A stretch of 33,383 nt of DNA from NCBI GenBank assembly GCA_015057875.1, contig SVDG01000003.1:1-33383 (forward strand). Direction: 5' to 3'. The translations under genes and the position numbers were made by a program. The stretch's first letter is position 1. Every line of letters begins with the position of its first letter. Below are positions 13,980 through 23,046 of this stretch, piece by piece. The notes under the pieces are model-generated. The model saw nothing but the letters and a program-made list of their open reading frames with translations, did not search any database and was not told the DNA's origin. The stretch comes from Lachnospiraceae bacterium. GTDB lineage: Bacteria; Bacillota; Clostridia; Lachnospirales; Anaerotignaceae.

Positions 13980-16900
13980 TTAAATCGCGTCTTTTTTAGC
14001 GTCCTCAAATTTAACGGAAATTATTTTTGAAACGCCTTTTTCCTGCATAGTAACTCCATACATAGTGTCCGCAGATTCCATAGTTCCCTTTCTGTGGGTT
14101 ATAACTATAAACTGTGTATCGTCTGCAAATCTTTTAAGATACTGTGCAAAGCGGTTTACATTGGCATCGTCAAGGGCCGCCTCTATCTCGTCAAGCACGC
14201 AGAAGGGTGACGGCTTCATCTTGAGGATGGAGAAAAGGATAGCTATTGCCGTAAGGGCCCTTTCTCCGCCCGATAAAAGCATCATATTCTGCAGGTTCTT
14301 TCCGGGGGGCTGTGCTATTATCTCTATGCCCGAATCAAGGACATTGCTCTCATCGCTGAGCTTAAGATATGCCTTGCCGCCGCCGAACATTTCTTTAAAC
14401 ACAACATTGAAGTTTTCGGAAATGACCTTGAACTGCTCCGCAAACTGTTTTTTCATGAGCTCTGTAAGGTCATTTACCATGACCATAAGCTTTTCTTCAG
14501 CGCTTAATATATCGTCCCTCTGACTTGTAAGGAATTCATATCTTTCCTTTGTTTCTCTGTACTGCTCAATGGCGTTTACGTTAACGTGGCCAAGCTCCTT
14601 TATCTGTCCCTTAAGGCCTTTAACGCCCTTATCTGCCTCTGTGTTTGTAAGGGTAAGATCCCTTAAGCCCTCCGCCATCTGATAGGTTATTTCATACTCT
14701 TCCCAGATCTCGTCTATTATCTTCTGTTTATCCTCTTTAAGCCTTTCTATCTTTGTTTCAGTCTTAAAGATATCGTTTTTAAGAAGAGAGGAGGATTCAA
14801 GTGCATCCTGCTGTTCGTCCTCAAAATCCTTTGTCTCGCCGGTTTTGATCTTCTTTTTATCGTTAAGGGCTTCTATCTCGCCTGAGCAAAGGGCAAATTT
14901 TGCCTCTGCCTTATCAAGCTCTGCATTAAAGGCATCTTTTTCCTCTTCTTTTTCAGCCTTAAGCTTTTCAAAAGCGGCTATGTTTTCATCAAAAGCTGAA
15001 AGGGAGTCGTTTTTAAGCTCTATCTCACCCTCTATACGGCTTATGTTTTCTTCAATGGCCGTCTTTTTCTCCTTAAGGGCAGATATGTCGACCTTGATAG
15101 CTGTAAGATCGCCTAAGAGTTTTTCTCTTTCTGCCTTACCTGTTTCGGTCGTTCCCTTGAATACAGAAAGCCTGTCCTCAAGCTCTTTTATGTCTTCCCT
15201 TGTGCTTTCTATCTCGTCCTTGTAATACTCTATATCCTCTGTTGCGGAGTCTATCTGCTTTGTAAGAAGTGCGGCCTCTTTTTCAAGGCTTTCCTTTTTC
15301 TCGCCAAGCTCGGCAAGGGTTTCTTCGGACTGGGTATATTCCTGCCTTAAGGATGCAACAGACACCCTTATTTCCTGTATCTTTTCAAGGTTCGTTGTTT
15401 CGTTACATTTAAGTAAAACAAGCTCTTCATCAAGCTCATCGCCTTTAGCCGTAAGCTTTCCTATATCGCTTTTAAGCTTAAGCACCATATCTTTAAGCTC
15501 GCCTATCTCTCTGCCGCGGGCAAAAAAGCTTGTGCTCTTTTTAGAAACACTGCCGCCTGTCATCATACCGCCGGGGGCAATGACATCGCCCTCGAGGGTA
15601 ACTATGCGGTATTTATATCCTGCTTTTCTTGAAAGCCTTACCGCATGGTCTATGTTTTCCATAATAACTACCTTGCCTAAAAGGTTATCTATTATGCTTT
15701 TATATTTTTTATCAAACTTAACAAGCTCGCTTGCAATGCCTATAAAGCCTTCCGCACCTGAAAGCTCGCCCTTTTCGTTACCGAAGGTTTTACCCTTTAT
15801 AACGGATAAGGGAAGGAATGATGCCCTGCCAAGATTATTGGCTTTAAGGTAGTTTATGGCATTTTTAGCCTCGTCCTCATCAACGGTCACGATATTCTGC
15901 ATACCTGCACCAAGGGCTGTTTCTATGGCTGTTTCATATTTTTTATCTACCTTTATAAGCTCGCCAACGGCACCGCAAACACCTTTAAAGCGGGTATCCC
16001 TTAATTTAAGGATACTTTTAACGCTTTTGTAAAAACCTTCATAATCCTTTTCCATCTCGCTTAAAACGCTGTAACGGGATATCTTTTCGCCAAGCTCACG
16101 GTTTTTCGCTTCAAGGTCTGCTTTTATTTTTGAAAGCTTTACGGAAATTGCATCTGCCTTTTCTGTAATAGCTTTATTTTCTTCGTTTAAGGCCTCTATT
16201 TTTTCATCGGACTCAGAAAGCTTGAGCTTAACGGCTTCCTTATGCACATTGGCCGCTTCATAACGGCTTTCGGCCTGCTCTTTTTCCGCATTTATCTGTT
16301 CAAGGCGGAGCATGAACTGCTCGTTAAGTGCCTCAAGACGCATTTTGTTGTTTTCGGCATCGGAGATATTTTTCATCTCCTCAAGTATCTCGCTTTTAAA
16401 CTCCTCAATATGCTCCTCGTTGACACTCATAAGGCTTTCAACTGTGTTATACTCGGCCTCTTTATTTTTAAGGTCAGCATTTTTTTCATCAATGACCTTT
16501 AAAAGGGCGCTCTTTTCTGAGCCTAATTCCAGAAGAGAGCCCGTAAGAGAGTTTACATCAAGCTTAGCCTGTGATATATCGCTTTTGATCCTTTCAATGT
16601 TGCTGTCGTAGTTAAGTATCTGTGAAACACAAAGGTTGATGGCACCCTCTGCCTTTTCCTCCTCGGCCTTTATATCAACAAGCTCGCTGTTTTTTAAAGC
16701 TATCTCGTTATCGAGGGCCTCTATCTCCTCTTTAAGCAGGCGGGCAGCCTCTCTTATCTCCTTTATGCGCTCATCCTTCATATTGGAGTCGTCAGTCATT
16801 ATCCTGTAGGCTTCTTCAAGCTTATCAAGGTTTTCGTCAAGCTTTGTTACATAGTTATAAAACCTTGTTATTTCAAGGCTTTTAAGTTCTTCCTTAAGGG

Positions 16901-17549
16901 CTATGTATTTTTTTGCCTTTTCGCTTTCCTTCCTTAAGGGCTCAACATTGCTTTCAAGCTCATTTATTATATCCTGTACCCTTTCAAGATTACGCTGTTC
17001 CTTTTCAAGCTTATCAAGGGTCTCGTTCCTGCGATTTTTATATTTAACAATACCTGCAGCCTCTTCAAAAAGCTTACGTCTGTCCTCACCCTTTGAGCTT
17101 AATATCTCATCTATCTTACCCTGGCCGATGATAGAATATCCCTCTCGTCCAATACCTGTATCCATAAAAAGCTCGTGTATATCCTTTAAGCGGCACTGTG
17201 TACCGTTTATGGCATACTTGCTTTCTCCTGAACGGAAAACAGTTCTTGTTACCTTTACCTCGCTATAGTCTACGGGTATTTTGCCGTCACTGTTATCAAG
17301 AGTAAGAGAAACCTCAGCAAAGCCTAAGGGTTTTCTCATCTGTGTGCCCGCAAAGATAATATCCTCCATTTTATCTCCGCGCAGACTTTTTACCCTCTGC
17401 TCGCCAAGCACCCATTTGATAGAGTCAGAAATATTGCTCTTTCCGCTTCCGTTGGGGCCTACTACGGCTGTTATGCCGTTATCAAAATCTAATTTGATTT
17501 TATCGGGAAAGGACTTAAAGCCCTGCAGATCCAAATGCTTTAAATACAT
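13980..17549 (-). CDS. smc: Chromosome segregation ATPase SMC
   Basis: Structural maintenance of chromosomes protein, acting as a DNA-loop-extruding dimer with ScpA/ScpB. The 1189-residue length is normal. Walker A GPNGSGKSN is near residues 32-40; two long coiled-coil arms rich in Glu/Lys flank a hinge at about 510-670, whose end is marked by APGGMMTGGS. The C-terminal head has the signature LSGGERALTAIAILF and Walker B PFCVLDEIEAALDD. GAGGTG precedes the ATG, 10 bases after the rluD stop. The gene usually follows rnc in Firmicutes; here rluD precedes it. Confidence 0.98.
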   Translation of the reverse strand: MYLKHLDLQGFKSFPDKIKLDFDNGITAVVGPNGSGKSNISDSIKWVLGEQRVKSLRGDKMEDIIFAGTQMRKPLGFAEVSLTLDNSDGKIPVDYSEVKVTRTVFRSGESKYAINGTQCRLKDIHELFMDTGIGREGYSIIGQGKIDEILSSKGEDRRKLFEEAAGIVKYKNRRNETLDKLEKEQRNLERVQDIINELESNVEPLRKESEKAKKYIALKEELKSLEITRFYNYVTKLDENLDKLEEAYRIMTDDSNMKDERIKEIREAARLLKEEIEALDNEIALKNSELVDIKAEEEKAEGAINLCVSQILNYDSNIERIKSDISQAKLDVNSLTGSLLELGSEKSALLKVIDEKNADLKNKEAEYNTVESLMSVNEEHIEEFKSEILEEMKNISDAENNKMRLEALNEQFMLRLEQINAEKEQAESRYEAANVHKEAVKLKLSESDEKIEALNEENKAITEKADAISVKLSKIKADLEAKNRELGEKISRYSVLSEMEKDYEGFYKSVKSILKLRDTRFKGVCGAVGELIKVDKKYETAIETALGAGMQNIVTVDEDEAKNAINYLKANNLGRASFLPLSVIKGKTFGNEKGELSGAEGFIGIASELVKFDKKYKSIIDNLLGKVVIMENIDHAVRLSRKAGYKYRIVTLEGDVIAPGGMMTGGSVSKKSTSFFARGREIGELKDMVLKLKSDIGKLTAKGDELDEELVLLKCNETTNLEKIQEIRVSVASLRQEYTQSEETLAELGEKKESLEKEAALLTKQIDSATEDIEYYKDEIESTREDIKELEDRLSVFKGTTETGKAEREKLLGDLTAIKVDISALKEKKTAIEENISRIEGEIELKNDSLSAFDENIAAFEKLKAEKEEEKDAFNAELDKAEAKFALCSGEIEALNDKKKIKTGETKDFEDEQQDALESSSLLKNDIFKTETKIERLKEDKQKIIDEIWEEYEITYQMAEGLRDLTLTNTEADKGVKGLKGQIKELGHVNVNAIEQYRETKERYEFLTSQRDDILSAEEKLMVMVNDLTELMKKQFAEQFKVISENFNVVFKEMFGGGKAYLKLSDESNVLDSGIEIIAQPPGKNLQNMMLLSGGERALTAIAILFSILKMKPSPFCVLDEIEAALDDANVNRFAQYLKRFADDTQFIVITHRKGTMESADTMYGVTMQEKGVSKIISVKFEDAKKDAI

Positions 17550-17559
17550 AATGCACCTC

Positions 17560-18483
17560 TTATTTCATTCCCCTTAACTTATCTATCAGTTTCTCAAAGC
17601 CTTCAGGCAGGGGTGACCTGAATTCCATATATTCCTTTTTAGTGGGATGGATAAAGCCAAGCACTCCTGCGTGGAGCACCTGTCCGTCATTTATGCCGAA
17701 GGGCTGTTTCTCGCTTCCGTAAACCTTATCTCCAAGCAAGGGGTGGCCTATGCTTGACATATGCACCCTTATCTGATGAGTCCTGCCCGTTTCAAGCTGT
17801 GCCTGCATAAGGGTATATTTACCGTATCTTTCAAGCACCTTGTAATGGGTAACAGCTCTTCTTCCGCCCTTATCTGTTATAGCCATCTTTTTTCTGTCCT
17901 TGGGATTTCGTCCGAGGGGTTTATCCACCGTGCCGTTATCCTCTTTTATATTTCCGAAGCAGATAGCATAGTATATCCTTGTTATGGAGTGGTCCGCAAG
18001 CTGCATGGCAAGCTCTCTGTGGGCATTATCGTTTTTTGCGGACACAAGTATGCCCGATGTATCCTTATCTATCCTGTGGACGATACCGGGACGAAGCTCT
18101 CCGTTTATGCCCGAAAGGCTTTCACCGCAATGGTACATAAGGGCATTTACGAGAGTACCTGAAAAATGTCCAGCCGCCGGATGAACGACCATTCCCTTTG
18201 GCTTATTTACAACTATTATATCCTCATCCTCATAAATAACATCAAGAGGGATATCCTCAGCCACTATGTCAACATTTTCTGGATCGGGTATAATGGCACT
18301 TACCATATCGCCGCATCTTAGTTTATAGTTGGATTTTATATTTTTTTCATTAACAAGTATCTCTCCGCCTTCAATAAGCTTCTGCACCATACTTCTTGAA
18401 AGAGAGTCCATATTGTCGGAAACAAAAACATCTATCCTTTTGCCTGTATCCTCTTTTTCAGCTATAAGAGTATATCTTTCCAT
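17560..18483 (-). CDS. rluD: RluD-family 23S rRNA pseudouridine synthase
   Basis: A 307-residue RNA-modifying enzyme of the RluA/RluD family (YlyB position in Bacillus). An S4 RNA-binding domain occupies about 14-75 (SMVQKLIEGGEILVNEKNIK). The catalytic motif is HRIDKDTSG with Asp139, and GRTHQIRVH is the conserved second motif. I start at the ATG ending at 18483, with AAGGAAG upstream and 1 base after the lspA stop; a start 12 codons earlier would run into lspA. The lspA-rluD order is conserved in Firmicutes. The exact uridines modified cannot be told from the sequence. Confidence 0.95.
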   Translation of the reverse strand: MERYTLIAEKEDTGKRIDVFVSDNMDSLSRSMVQKLIEGGEILVNEKNIKSNYKLRCGDMVSAIIPDPENVDIVAEDIPLDVIYEDEDIIVVNKPKGMVVHPAAGHFSGTLVNALMYHCGESLSGINGELRPGIVHRIDKDTSGILVSAKNDNAHRELAMQLADHSITRIYYAICFGNIKEDNGTVDKPLGRNPKDRKKMAITDKGGRRAVTHYKVLERYGKYTLMQAQLETGRTHQIRVHMSSIGHPLLGDKVYGSEKQPFGINDGQVLHAGVLGFIHPTKKEYMEFRSPLPEGFEKLIDKLRGMK

Positions 18484-18484
18484 T

Positions 18485-18952
18485 TCAATCTTCCTTTTTG
18501 GGCTCGTCCTTAATAACAAAAAGCACGGTAAACGCCATCAGAAACGCACCTGCAACAACAAAAATATCCGCCACGTTAAAAACAGGGTAATCAATAAAGG
18601 TCACCTCAAAAAAATCCACAACAAAACCACGGGCGAGCCTGTCTATGCAGTTGCCGATGGCTCCGCCAAGTATCATAACAAGGCTTATCCTTAAAAGGTC
18701 ATTGCCCTTGTCACGGGGAAGCCTTTTAAAGGCGATGACCGTACCTATGGCAATGGCAAGGGTCATCACAACAAAAACCCATTTTGCACCCTGAAGTATA
18801 CCGAAGGCTGCGCCAAAATTTCTTACAAAGCTGAAATCCATTATGCCTTCGATAAATGTAATACTGCCTATAGGCATAAGCTTTGTTACGGCTATATATT
18901 TAGTAAGCTGATCTATCGCAACTATGGCGATAAGAAGCAGTAAATAAACCAT
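18485..18952 (-). CDS. lspA: Lipoprotein signal peptidase (signal peptidase II)
   Basis: Aspartic protease in the cytoplasmic membrane that cuts prolipoproteins before the lipidated cysteine. It has 155 residues with four hydrophobic helices. Catalytic aspartates are Asp104 in GNCIDRLARG and Asp129 in VFNVADIFV, with the conserved FVRNFGAAFG upstream. Its start is 3 bases from the aroB stop and its end 1 base from rluD, so it is internal to an operon. A likely client in this window is the importer binding lipoprotein. Confidence 0.97.
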   Translation of the reverse strand: MVYLLLLIAIVAIDQLTKYIAVTKLMPIGSITFIEGIMDFSFVRNFGAAFGILQGAKWVFVVMTLAIAIGTVIAFKRLPRDKGNDLLRISLVMILGGAIGNCIDRLARGFVVDFFEVTFIDYPVFNVADIFVVAGAFLMAFTVLFVIKDEPKKED

Positions 18953-18955
18953 ATC

Positions 18956-20044
18956 TTATTCCTCACTTAAAATGTATCTTATACCGTTTCTTATTTCTTC
19001 CTCGGTAAGCTCCTTTGTCCTTAAAGGTGTGCCTATATTTTCGATAAGCACAAAACCTATCTTGCTGTTCCTTGCCTTTTTATCCAGGAACAATGTTTTA
19101 TATATATCCTCCTCATCAAGGCCCGTAACTCTTACCGGAAGGTCAAAAAACTTAAGTATTTGCTCAAGCTTTGTTACCTCTTTTTTATCTATATATCCTT
19201 TATCGGCACTTATTTTCATAGCCGCTGCCATACCTATGGCAACGCACTCGCCGTGGATAAGCAAAAAGCCTTTAAGGGTCTCTACCGCATGGCCTATGGT
19301 ATGGCCAAAGTTAAGTATCTCCCTTAAACCACTCTCTTTTTCGTCCTCATTAACGACCGCCGCCTTGATCTTACAGCAGTCTTTTATTATTTCAACTATG
19401 GCTGAAAGCTCGCCATTTTTGATTTTTTCTTTATTATTCTGAACAAAACTATAAACATCAGGTGAAAAAATAGGCCCGTACTTGATGACCTCTGCCATTC
19501 CCGCATTAAATTCACGCTCGGGTAATGTTATAAGCGTATCCGTGTTTATATACACAAGCTTGGGCTGATAGAAGGCACCAACAATGTTTTTAACACCGTT
19601 AAAATCTACGCCTACCTTGCCGCCTACGCTGCTGTCCACCTGAGAAAGAAGTGTCGTAGGTATCTGGATAAAGCTTACGCCTCTCATAAATGTTGCGGCA
19701 GCAAAGCCTGCCATATCACCGCACACGCCTCCGCCAAGACCAAAAACGACCGTTGATCTATCCGCTTTTTTATCAAGCATAAATGTATATATATCCCTTA
19801 CGGTATCAAGGTGCTTGCTTTTTTCTCCGGCCTCAAATGAAAACACAGATACATTCTCAAAAACCTTTTCAAGCTCTTTAACGACAACGGCACCGTAGAT
19901 GGGCGCAACATTACTGTCACTTATAACGATAGCTGTGCTTTTTTTATCGACTGCAGATTCTACTGCTTCTGCAAGGCCCTCAAATCCCTTTTCTATAAGT
20001 ATAGGATAGCTTCCGCCGGGGGTAGAAACAAACACTTTTTCCAT
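18956..20044 (-). CDS. aroB: 3-dehydroquinate synthase
   Basis: Second step of the shikimate pathway, converting DAHP to 3-dehydroquinate with NAD and a divalent metal. The 362-residue protein carries the GGGVCGDMAGFAAATFMRG cofactor region, QIPTTLLSQVDSSVGGK, the metal-binding glutamate in GMAEVIKYG, and histidines in LNFGHTIGHAVE and LIHGECVAIGM. I start at the ATG ending at 20044, with AAGGTGA 6 bases upstream, not six codons earlier. It sits where ileS is found in many Firmicute division clusters (divIVA-ileS-lspA), and it is preceded by a weak terminator. No other aro genes are nearby. Confidence 0.96.
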   Translation of the reverse strand: MEKVFVSTPGGSYPILIEKGFEGLAEAVESAVDKKSTAIVISDSNVAPIYGAVVVKELEKVFENVSVFSFEAGEKSKHLDTVRDIYTFMLDKKADRSTVVFGLGGGVCGDMAGFAAATFMRGVSFIQIPTTLLSQVDSSVGGKVGVDFNGVKNIVGAFYQPKLVYINTDTLITLPEREFNAGMAEVIKYGPIFSPDVYSFVQNNKEKIKNGELSAIVEIIKDCCKIKAAVVNEDEKESGLREILNFGHTIGHAVETLKGFLLIHGECVAIGMAAAMKISADKGYIDKKEVTKLEQILKFFDLPVRVTGLDEEDIYKTLFLDKKARNSKIGFVLIENIGTPLRTKELTEEEIRNGIRYILSEE

Positions 20045-20060
20045 AATGTCACCTTCAAAC

Positions 20061-20084
20061 AAAAAGCCCGGTCATCCGAGCTTT
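20061..20084 (-). terminator. Weak terminator or attenuator between divIVA and aroB
   Basis: A 9-bp stem (20063-20071 with 20076-20084, one G-U pair) has loop ATGA on the minus strand and only about five Ts. It overlaps the divIVA stop, and the aroB ribosome binding site begins immediately after, so it may only lower aroB-lspA-rluD-smc-ftsY expression. Confidence 0.6.
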
Positions 20085-20655
20085 ATTTATCATCATCTTC
20101 TTCGCTGAATACGTATGTATCGCTCTGCTGCATTATTTTAGCCTCGGCCTCAATAAGCATCATTATCCTTTTTTTCATGCGGTAATACTTTTTAACAAGC
20201 TCATCGTTTGCGGCCTGTATCCTTTCCGCCTCTGCCTTTGCACCGGAAATTATCTTATCTGCTTTTTCAAAGGCTTCCCTTTCAGCCTGCTTTATGATAC
20301 CTTTGCCGTCCGCATAGGCATCTTCAAGAATGCTTTCGGCATCCGTCTGTGCCTTATCAAGCATTTTTCTTACACTTTCCTGTGCCTCGGCATATTTGTT
20401 TTTAACGCATATATTTGTGGCATCCATTACCTGATTGGCCATTTTTTTGGCCTCCTCAAGATAACGCTCCTTTGCCGTATAATCCTCGACCTTTATTTTA
20501 AGGTCATCTGTTTCCTCATAAAGCCTTAAATTTTCAATATAAAGCTCCTGATAATCAAGATAGACATCTTTGATGAACTTATCAACCTCATCCTTACGGT
20601 ATCCGCCAAAACTGCTTTTAAACTTTTTACTTTTAATATCGCGTGGTCTTAACAA
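20083..20655 (-). CDS. divIVA: DivIVA-domain cell division/polarity protein
   Basis: A 190-residue coiled-coil protein that binds curved membrane at poles and septa. The N-terminal lipid-binding segment is recognisable (RPRDIKSKKFKSSFGGYRKD, then EVDKFIKDVYLDYQELY), followed by heptad-rich helix to about residue 175. An acidic tail ends EEDDDK. The start is TTG, set by AAGGAGTGAT about 5 bases upstream; the nearby ATG is out of frame. It follows ylmH by 19 bases, the conserved ylmH-divIVA order. Confidence 0.93.
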   Translation of the reverse strand: MLRPRDIKSKKFKSSFGGYRKDEVDKFIKDVYLDYQELYIENLRLYEETDDLKIKVEDYTAKERYLEEAKKMANQVMDATNICVKNKYAEAQESVRKMLDKAQTDAESILEDAYADGKGIIKQAEREAFEKADKIISGAKAEAERIQAANDELVKKYYRMKKRIMMLIEAEAKIMQQSDTYVFSEEDDDK

Positions 20656-20674
20656 GGTCCATCACTCCTTTTGT

Positions 20675-21469
20675 CTAAACGTATCTGTCTATAACTATGC
20701 CTATCCTGTCCTTTTTTGTTCTTCCTTTTATTTCTTTTACCTTTGCCCTGCCAAATCCTCTCGCAGATAAAACATCGCCTTCATTTACCTCGCAGGAAGC
20801 ACTTGTAACCGTTTCCCAGTTAAGCTGTACCTTTTCGGCATCAATAAGAGCCTTTGCATTACCTCTTGAAAGGCCAAAAGCCGATGAAACTATGCAGTCA
20901 AGCCTTAAGGAAGGTACGGTCGAAAACAATTCTTTTACATTCCTTGTGCCCATATCGATCCCGTCAGTATCTTTAACTGTGCATCTAACGGGTGTTCTGC
21001 CTACCTTAAAAAGATTTGCGGCAATATAATCCGCAATATCCTCCATAGCGAGAACTAAAGCTTTGTTTCCGTTTATTATTATATCCCCTGTCCTGTCCCT
21101 GTCTATGCCAAGGCCAAGTATAGAGCCAAGATAATCCCTGTGGCTCAAGGAGGAGCTGAATCTTTTATCAGTCTCTATCTCAACAGCCTTTATCGGAAAA
21201 TCCGCCTCTGTTATATCAAAAAAATCGGGACAGAAGCCTATCATTTTCCTTTCGGCATCAGCAAAGCCACCGAAAACACAAATATTAAGGTCACCCTTCA
21301 AGTATTCAAGGCTTTTTGAAAACTTATAAATATGCCCGGGTGACAGGAAAAAGGTAAACCTTTCTTCCCTGCGTCTTAAACTTAAATCAGCCTGATCCAA
21401 AACTTTTGCCAGCAAAAGCTTGTCCTCAGGCTGAACAAATCTTTTTAAAAAAGCCTCTTTGTCTAACAT
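20675..21469 (-). CDS. ylmH: YlmH family S4-domain RNA-binding protein
   Basis: A 264-residue protein of the YlmH family. It has an N-terminal region with FGGFADAERKMIGFCPDF, a middle domain (HRDYLGSILGLGIDRDRTGDI) and a C-terminal S4 RNA-binding domain (about 185-240, LRLDCIVSSAFGLSRGNAKALIDAEKVQLNW). The family has been linked to cell division and, more recently, to rescue of stalled large ribosomal subunits; which applies here is not visible. It lies between the YggT and DivIVA genes as in most Firmicutes. Confidence 0.95.
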   Translation of the reverse strand: MLDKEAFLKRFVQPEDKLLLAKVLDQADLSLRRREERFTFFLSPGHIYKFSKSLEYLKGDLNICVFGGFADAERKMIGFCPDFFDITEADFPIKAVEIETDKRFSSSLSHRDYLGSILGLGIDRDRTGDIIINGNKALVLAMEDIADYIAANLFKVGRTPVRCTVKDTDGIDMGTRNVKELFSTVPSLRLDCIVSSAFGLSRGNAKALIDAEKVQLNWETVTSASCEVNEGDVLSARGFGRAKVKEIKGRTKKDRIGIVIDRYV

Positions 21470-21490
21470 AGTTAAACACCACCTGCCAGC

Positions 21491-21790
21491 TTAAAAAACA
21501 GAATATATAACATTTATGATGATAGTTCTTAAAAGCTGGATCAAAAATAATGCGATAACAGGTGAAAAATCAAGCATCATTCCTCCGCCAAGGGGGGATC
21601 TGCCTATCATATTCCTTATGGGGCCAAGGAAAGGCTCTGTAAGCACATAAAAGAACTCCTTTATTTTGCTTCCGCTACCACCAACAAGCCAGTTGCAAAG
21701 CACCCTGCCCATAATAAGCACATATAAAACATTTGAAAAAACCATTACTGAATTGCTCAGTAACCATCTCATATCGGAAAAACCGTTCAC
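21491..21790 (-). CDS. ylmG: YggT family membrane protein (YlmG)
   Basis: A 99-residue membrane protein with two hydrophobic helices (about 12-34 and 76-96) and the intervening family motif LTEPFLGPIRNMIGRSPLGG, followed by MMLDFSPVIALFLI. YlmG/YggT proteins are division- and membrane-associated with no settled biochemical role. The start is GTG, supported by GGAGGT 7 bases upstream, 15 bases after the sepF stop. Confidence 0.93.
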   Translation of the reverse strand: MNGFSDMRWLLSNSVMVFSNVLYVLIMGRVLCNWLVGGSGSKIKEFFYVLTEPFLGPIRNMIGRSPLGGGMMLDFSPVIALFLIQLLRTIIINVIYSVF

Positions 21791-21805
21791 TTTAATACCT
21801 CCGGA

Positions 21806-22318
21806 TTATTTTGAAGAGGGTACCCAGGGGAGAATTACCCCTTTTGTTTTTAACTCCTCTTTTACGTTGCCTGATACATCAACATTATCGGGAGCAATGA
21901 TAAAGATGTTGTTCGCGATCCTCTGGATACTTCCGTCTATTGAATAGCATGCACCGCTTAAAAAGTCCATTATCCTCTGTGCAACAGGGTATTCAACCTT
22001 TTCAAGGTTTACAACAACGGGCTTTTTAGCCTTAAGCTGATCGCAGATAGACTGTGAATCCTCATATTTTTCAGGACGGATGATAACTACCTGAAGCTGA
22101 TTGTTTGTGTTATGTACGCTTACAACAGGTGCAGACTGATTTTTTCTTGCACTGATACGGCGGCTTACAATATCCTCTTCCTCGTCATCTTCGTCTCTTT
22201 CTTTTCTGAACCTTGAGAAACGTGAAGGCTTTTCTTCATACTGCTCTTCTACCATATCCTCTTCTTCATCAACATACTCACCAAACATTACGTCTTTAAC
22301 TTTATCAAAAAGTCCCAC
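21806..22318 (-). CDS. sepF: Cell division protein SepF
   Basis: FtsZ-membrane anchor that helps assemble the septal ring. The 170-residue protein has an N-terminal amphipathic membrane helix (GLFDKVKDVMFG), a variable acidic linker (about 16-60), and the SepF core (VVSVHNTNNQLQVVIIRPEK through DFLSGACYSIDGSIQRIANNIFIIAP). The start is GTG with AAGGAGG upstream. It sits between the yggS and yggT genes, the standard ylmE-F-G order. Confidence 0.96.
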   Translation of the reverse strand: MGLFDKVKDVMFGEYVDEEEDMVEEQYEEKPSRFSRFRKERDEDDEEEDIVSRRISARKNQSAPVVSVHNTNNQLQVVIIRPEKYEDSQSICDQLKAKKPVVVNLEKVEYPVAQRIMDFLSGACYSIDGSIQRIANNIFIIAPDNVDVSGNVKEELKTKGVILPWVPSSK

Positions 22319-22336
22319 TTTGATTTCCTCCTTGGA

Positions 22337-23035
22337 TCATAAATATACTCTGGGTCCGAAAATACCTGTACCAACCCTGACTATTGTTGCACCCTCCTCT
22401 ACGGCTACCTCGTAATCACCTGTCATGCCCATAGATAGAATGTCCATATTAACATTATCAATTTTTTTGGCGTTGATGTCAACAAGTAATTGCCTAAGCC
22501 TTACGAATACGGGTCGGTTTTGTTCACCATCTTCAACAAAAGGGGCAACTGTCATAAGTCCTCTTACCCTTATGTTGTGCATGGTGCTTAGCTTTCTTAT
22601 TATATCCTCTGCCACATCGCAGGTGATACCGAATTTGCTTTCCTCATCGGCCACGTTTATTTCAACGAGTATATCCATGACCTTTTCAGCCTTTGCCGCT
22701 TTTTTGTTTATTTCCTCCGCAAGCTTAAGGCTGTCTACTGAATGGATAAGGGTCACTTTGTCGATTATATATTTGACCTTGTTTGTCTGCAGATGGCCTA
22801 TCATATGCCATTTAACGTCCCTGCAAAGGGTATCGTATTTATCCATTATCTCCTGCACCTTGTTTTCGCCAAGCTCACAAAGCCCTGCGTCGACCGCTTC
22901 CCTTATGCGTTCGTTATCAATGGTTTTTGTCACCGCAAGCAAAAGCACATCCTTAGGATCTCTTCCTGCCTTCTCGGCTGCTCTTGCTATCTTTTCCCTG
23001 ATGACCTCTATATTTTCTCTGATAAAGCTTTCCAT
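22337..23035 (-). CDS. yggS: YggS family PLP homeostasis protein
   Basis: A 232-residue pyridoxal-phosphate-binding protein (YlmE/PLPBP) that buffers PLP and affects amino acid balance; it is not known to be an enzyme. The PLP lysine lies in LLAVTKT near residue 36, and GENKVQEIMDKY, WHMIGHLQTNK, GLMTVAPF and SMGMTGDYEVAVEEGATIVRVGTGIFG-type segments are all present. A near-perfect GAGGTGAC site, overlapping the upstream TGA, sets the start and couples it to the HlyD-like gene. Confidence 0.95.
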   Translation of the reverse strand: MESFIRENIEVIREKIARAAEKAGRDPKDVLLLAVTKTIDNERIREAVDAGLCELGENKVQEIMDKYDTLCRDVKWHMIGHLQTNKVKYIIDKVTLIHSVDSLKLAEEINKKAAKAEKVMDILVEINVADEESKFGITCDVAEDIIRKLSTMHNIRVRGLMTVAPFVEDGEQNRPVFVRLRQLLVDINAKKIDNVNMDILSMGMTGDYEVAVEEGATIVRVGTGIFGPRVYL

Positions 23036-23046
23036 TTTTTGTCACC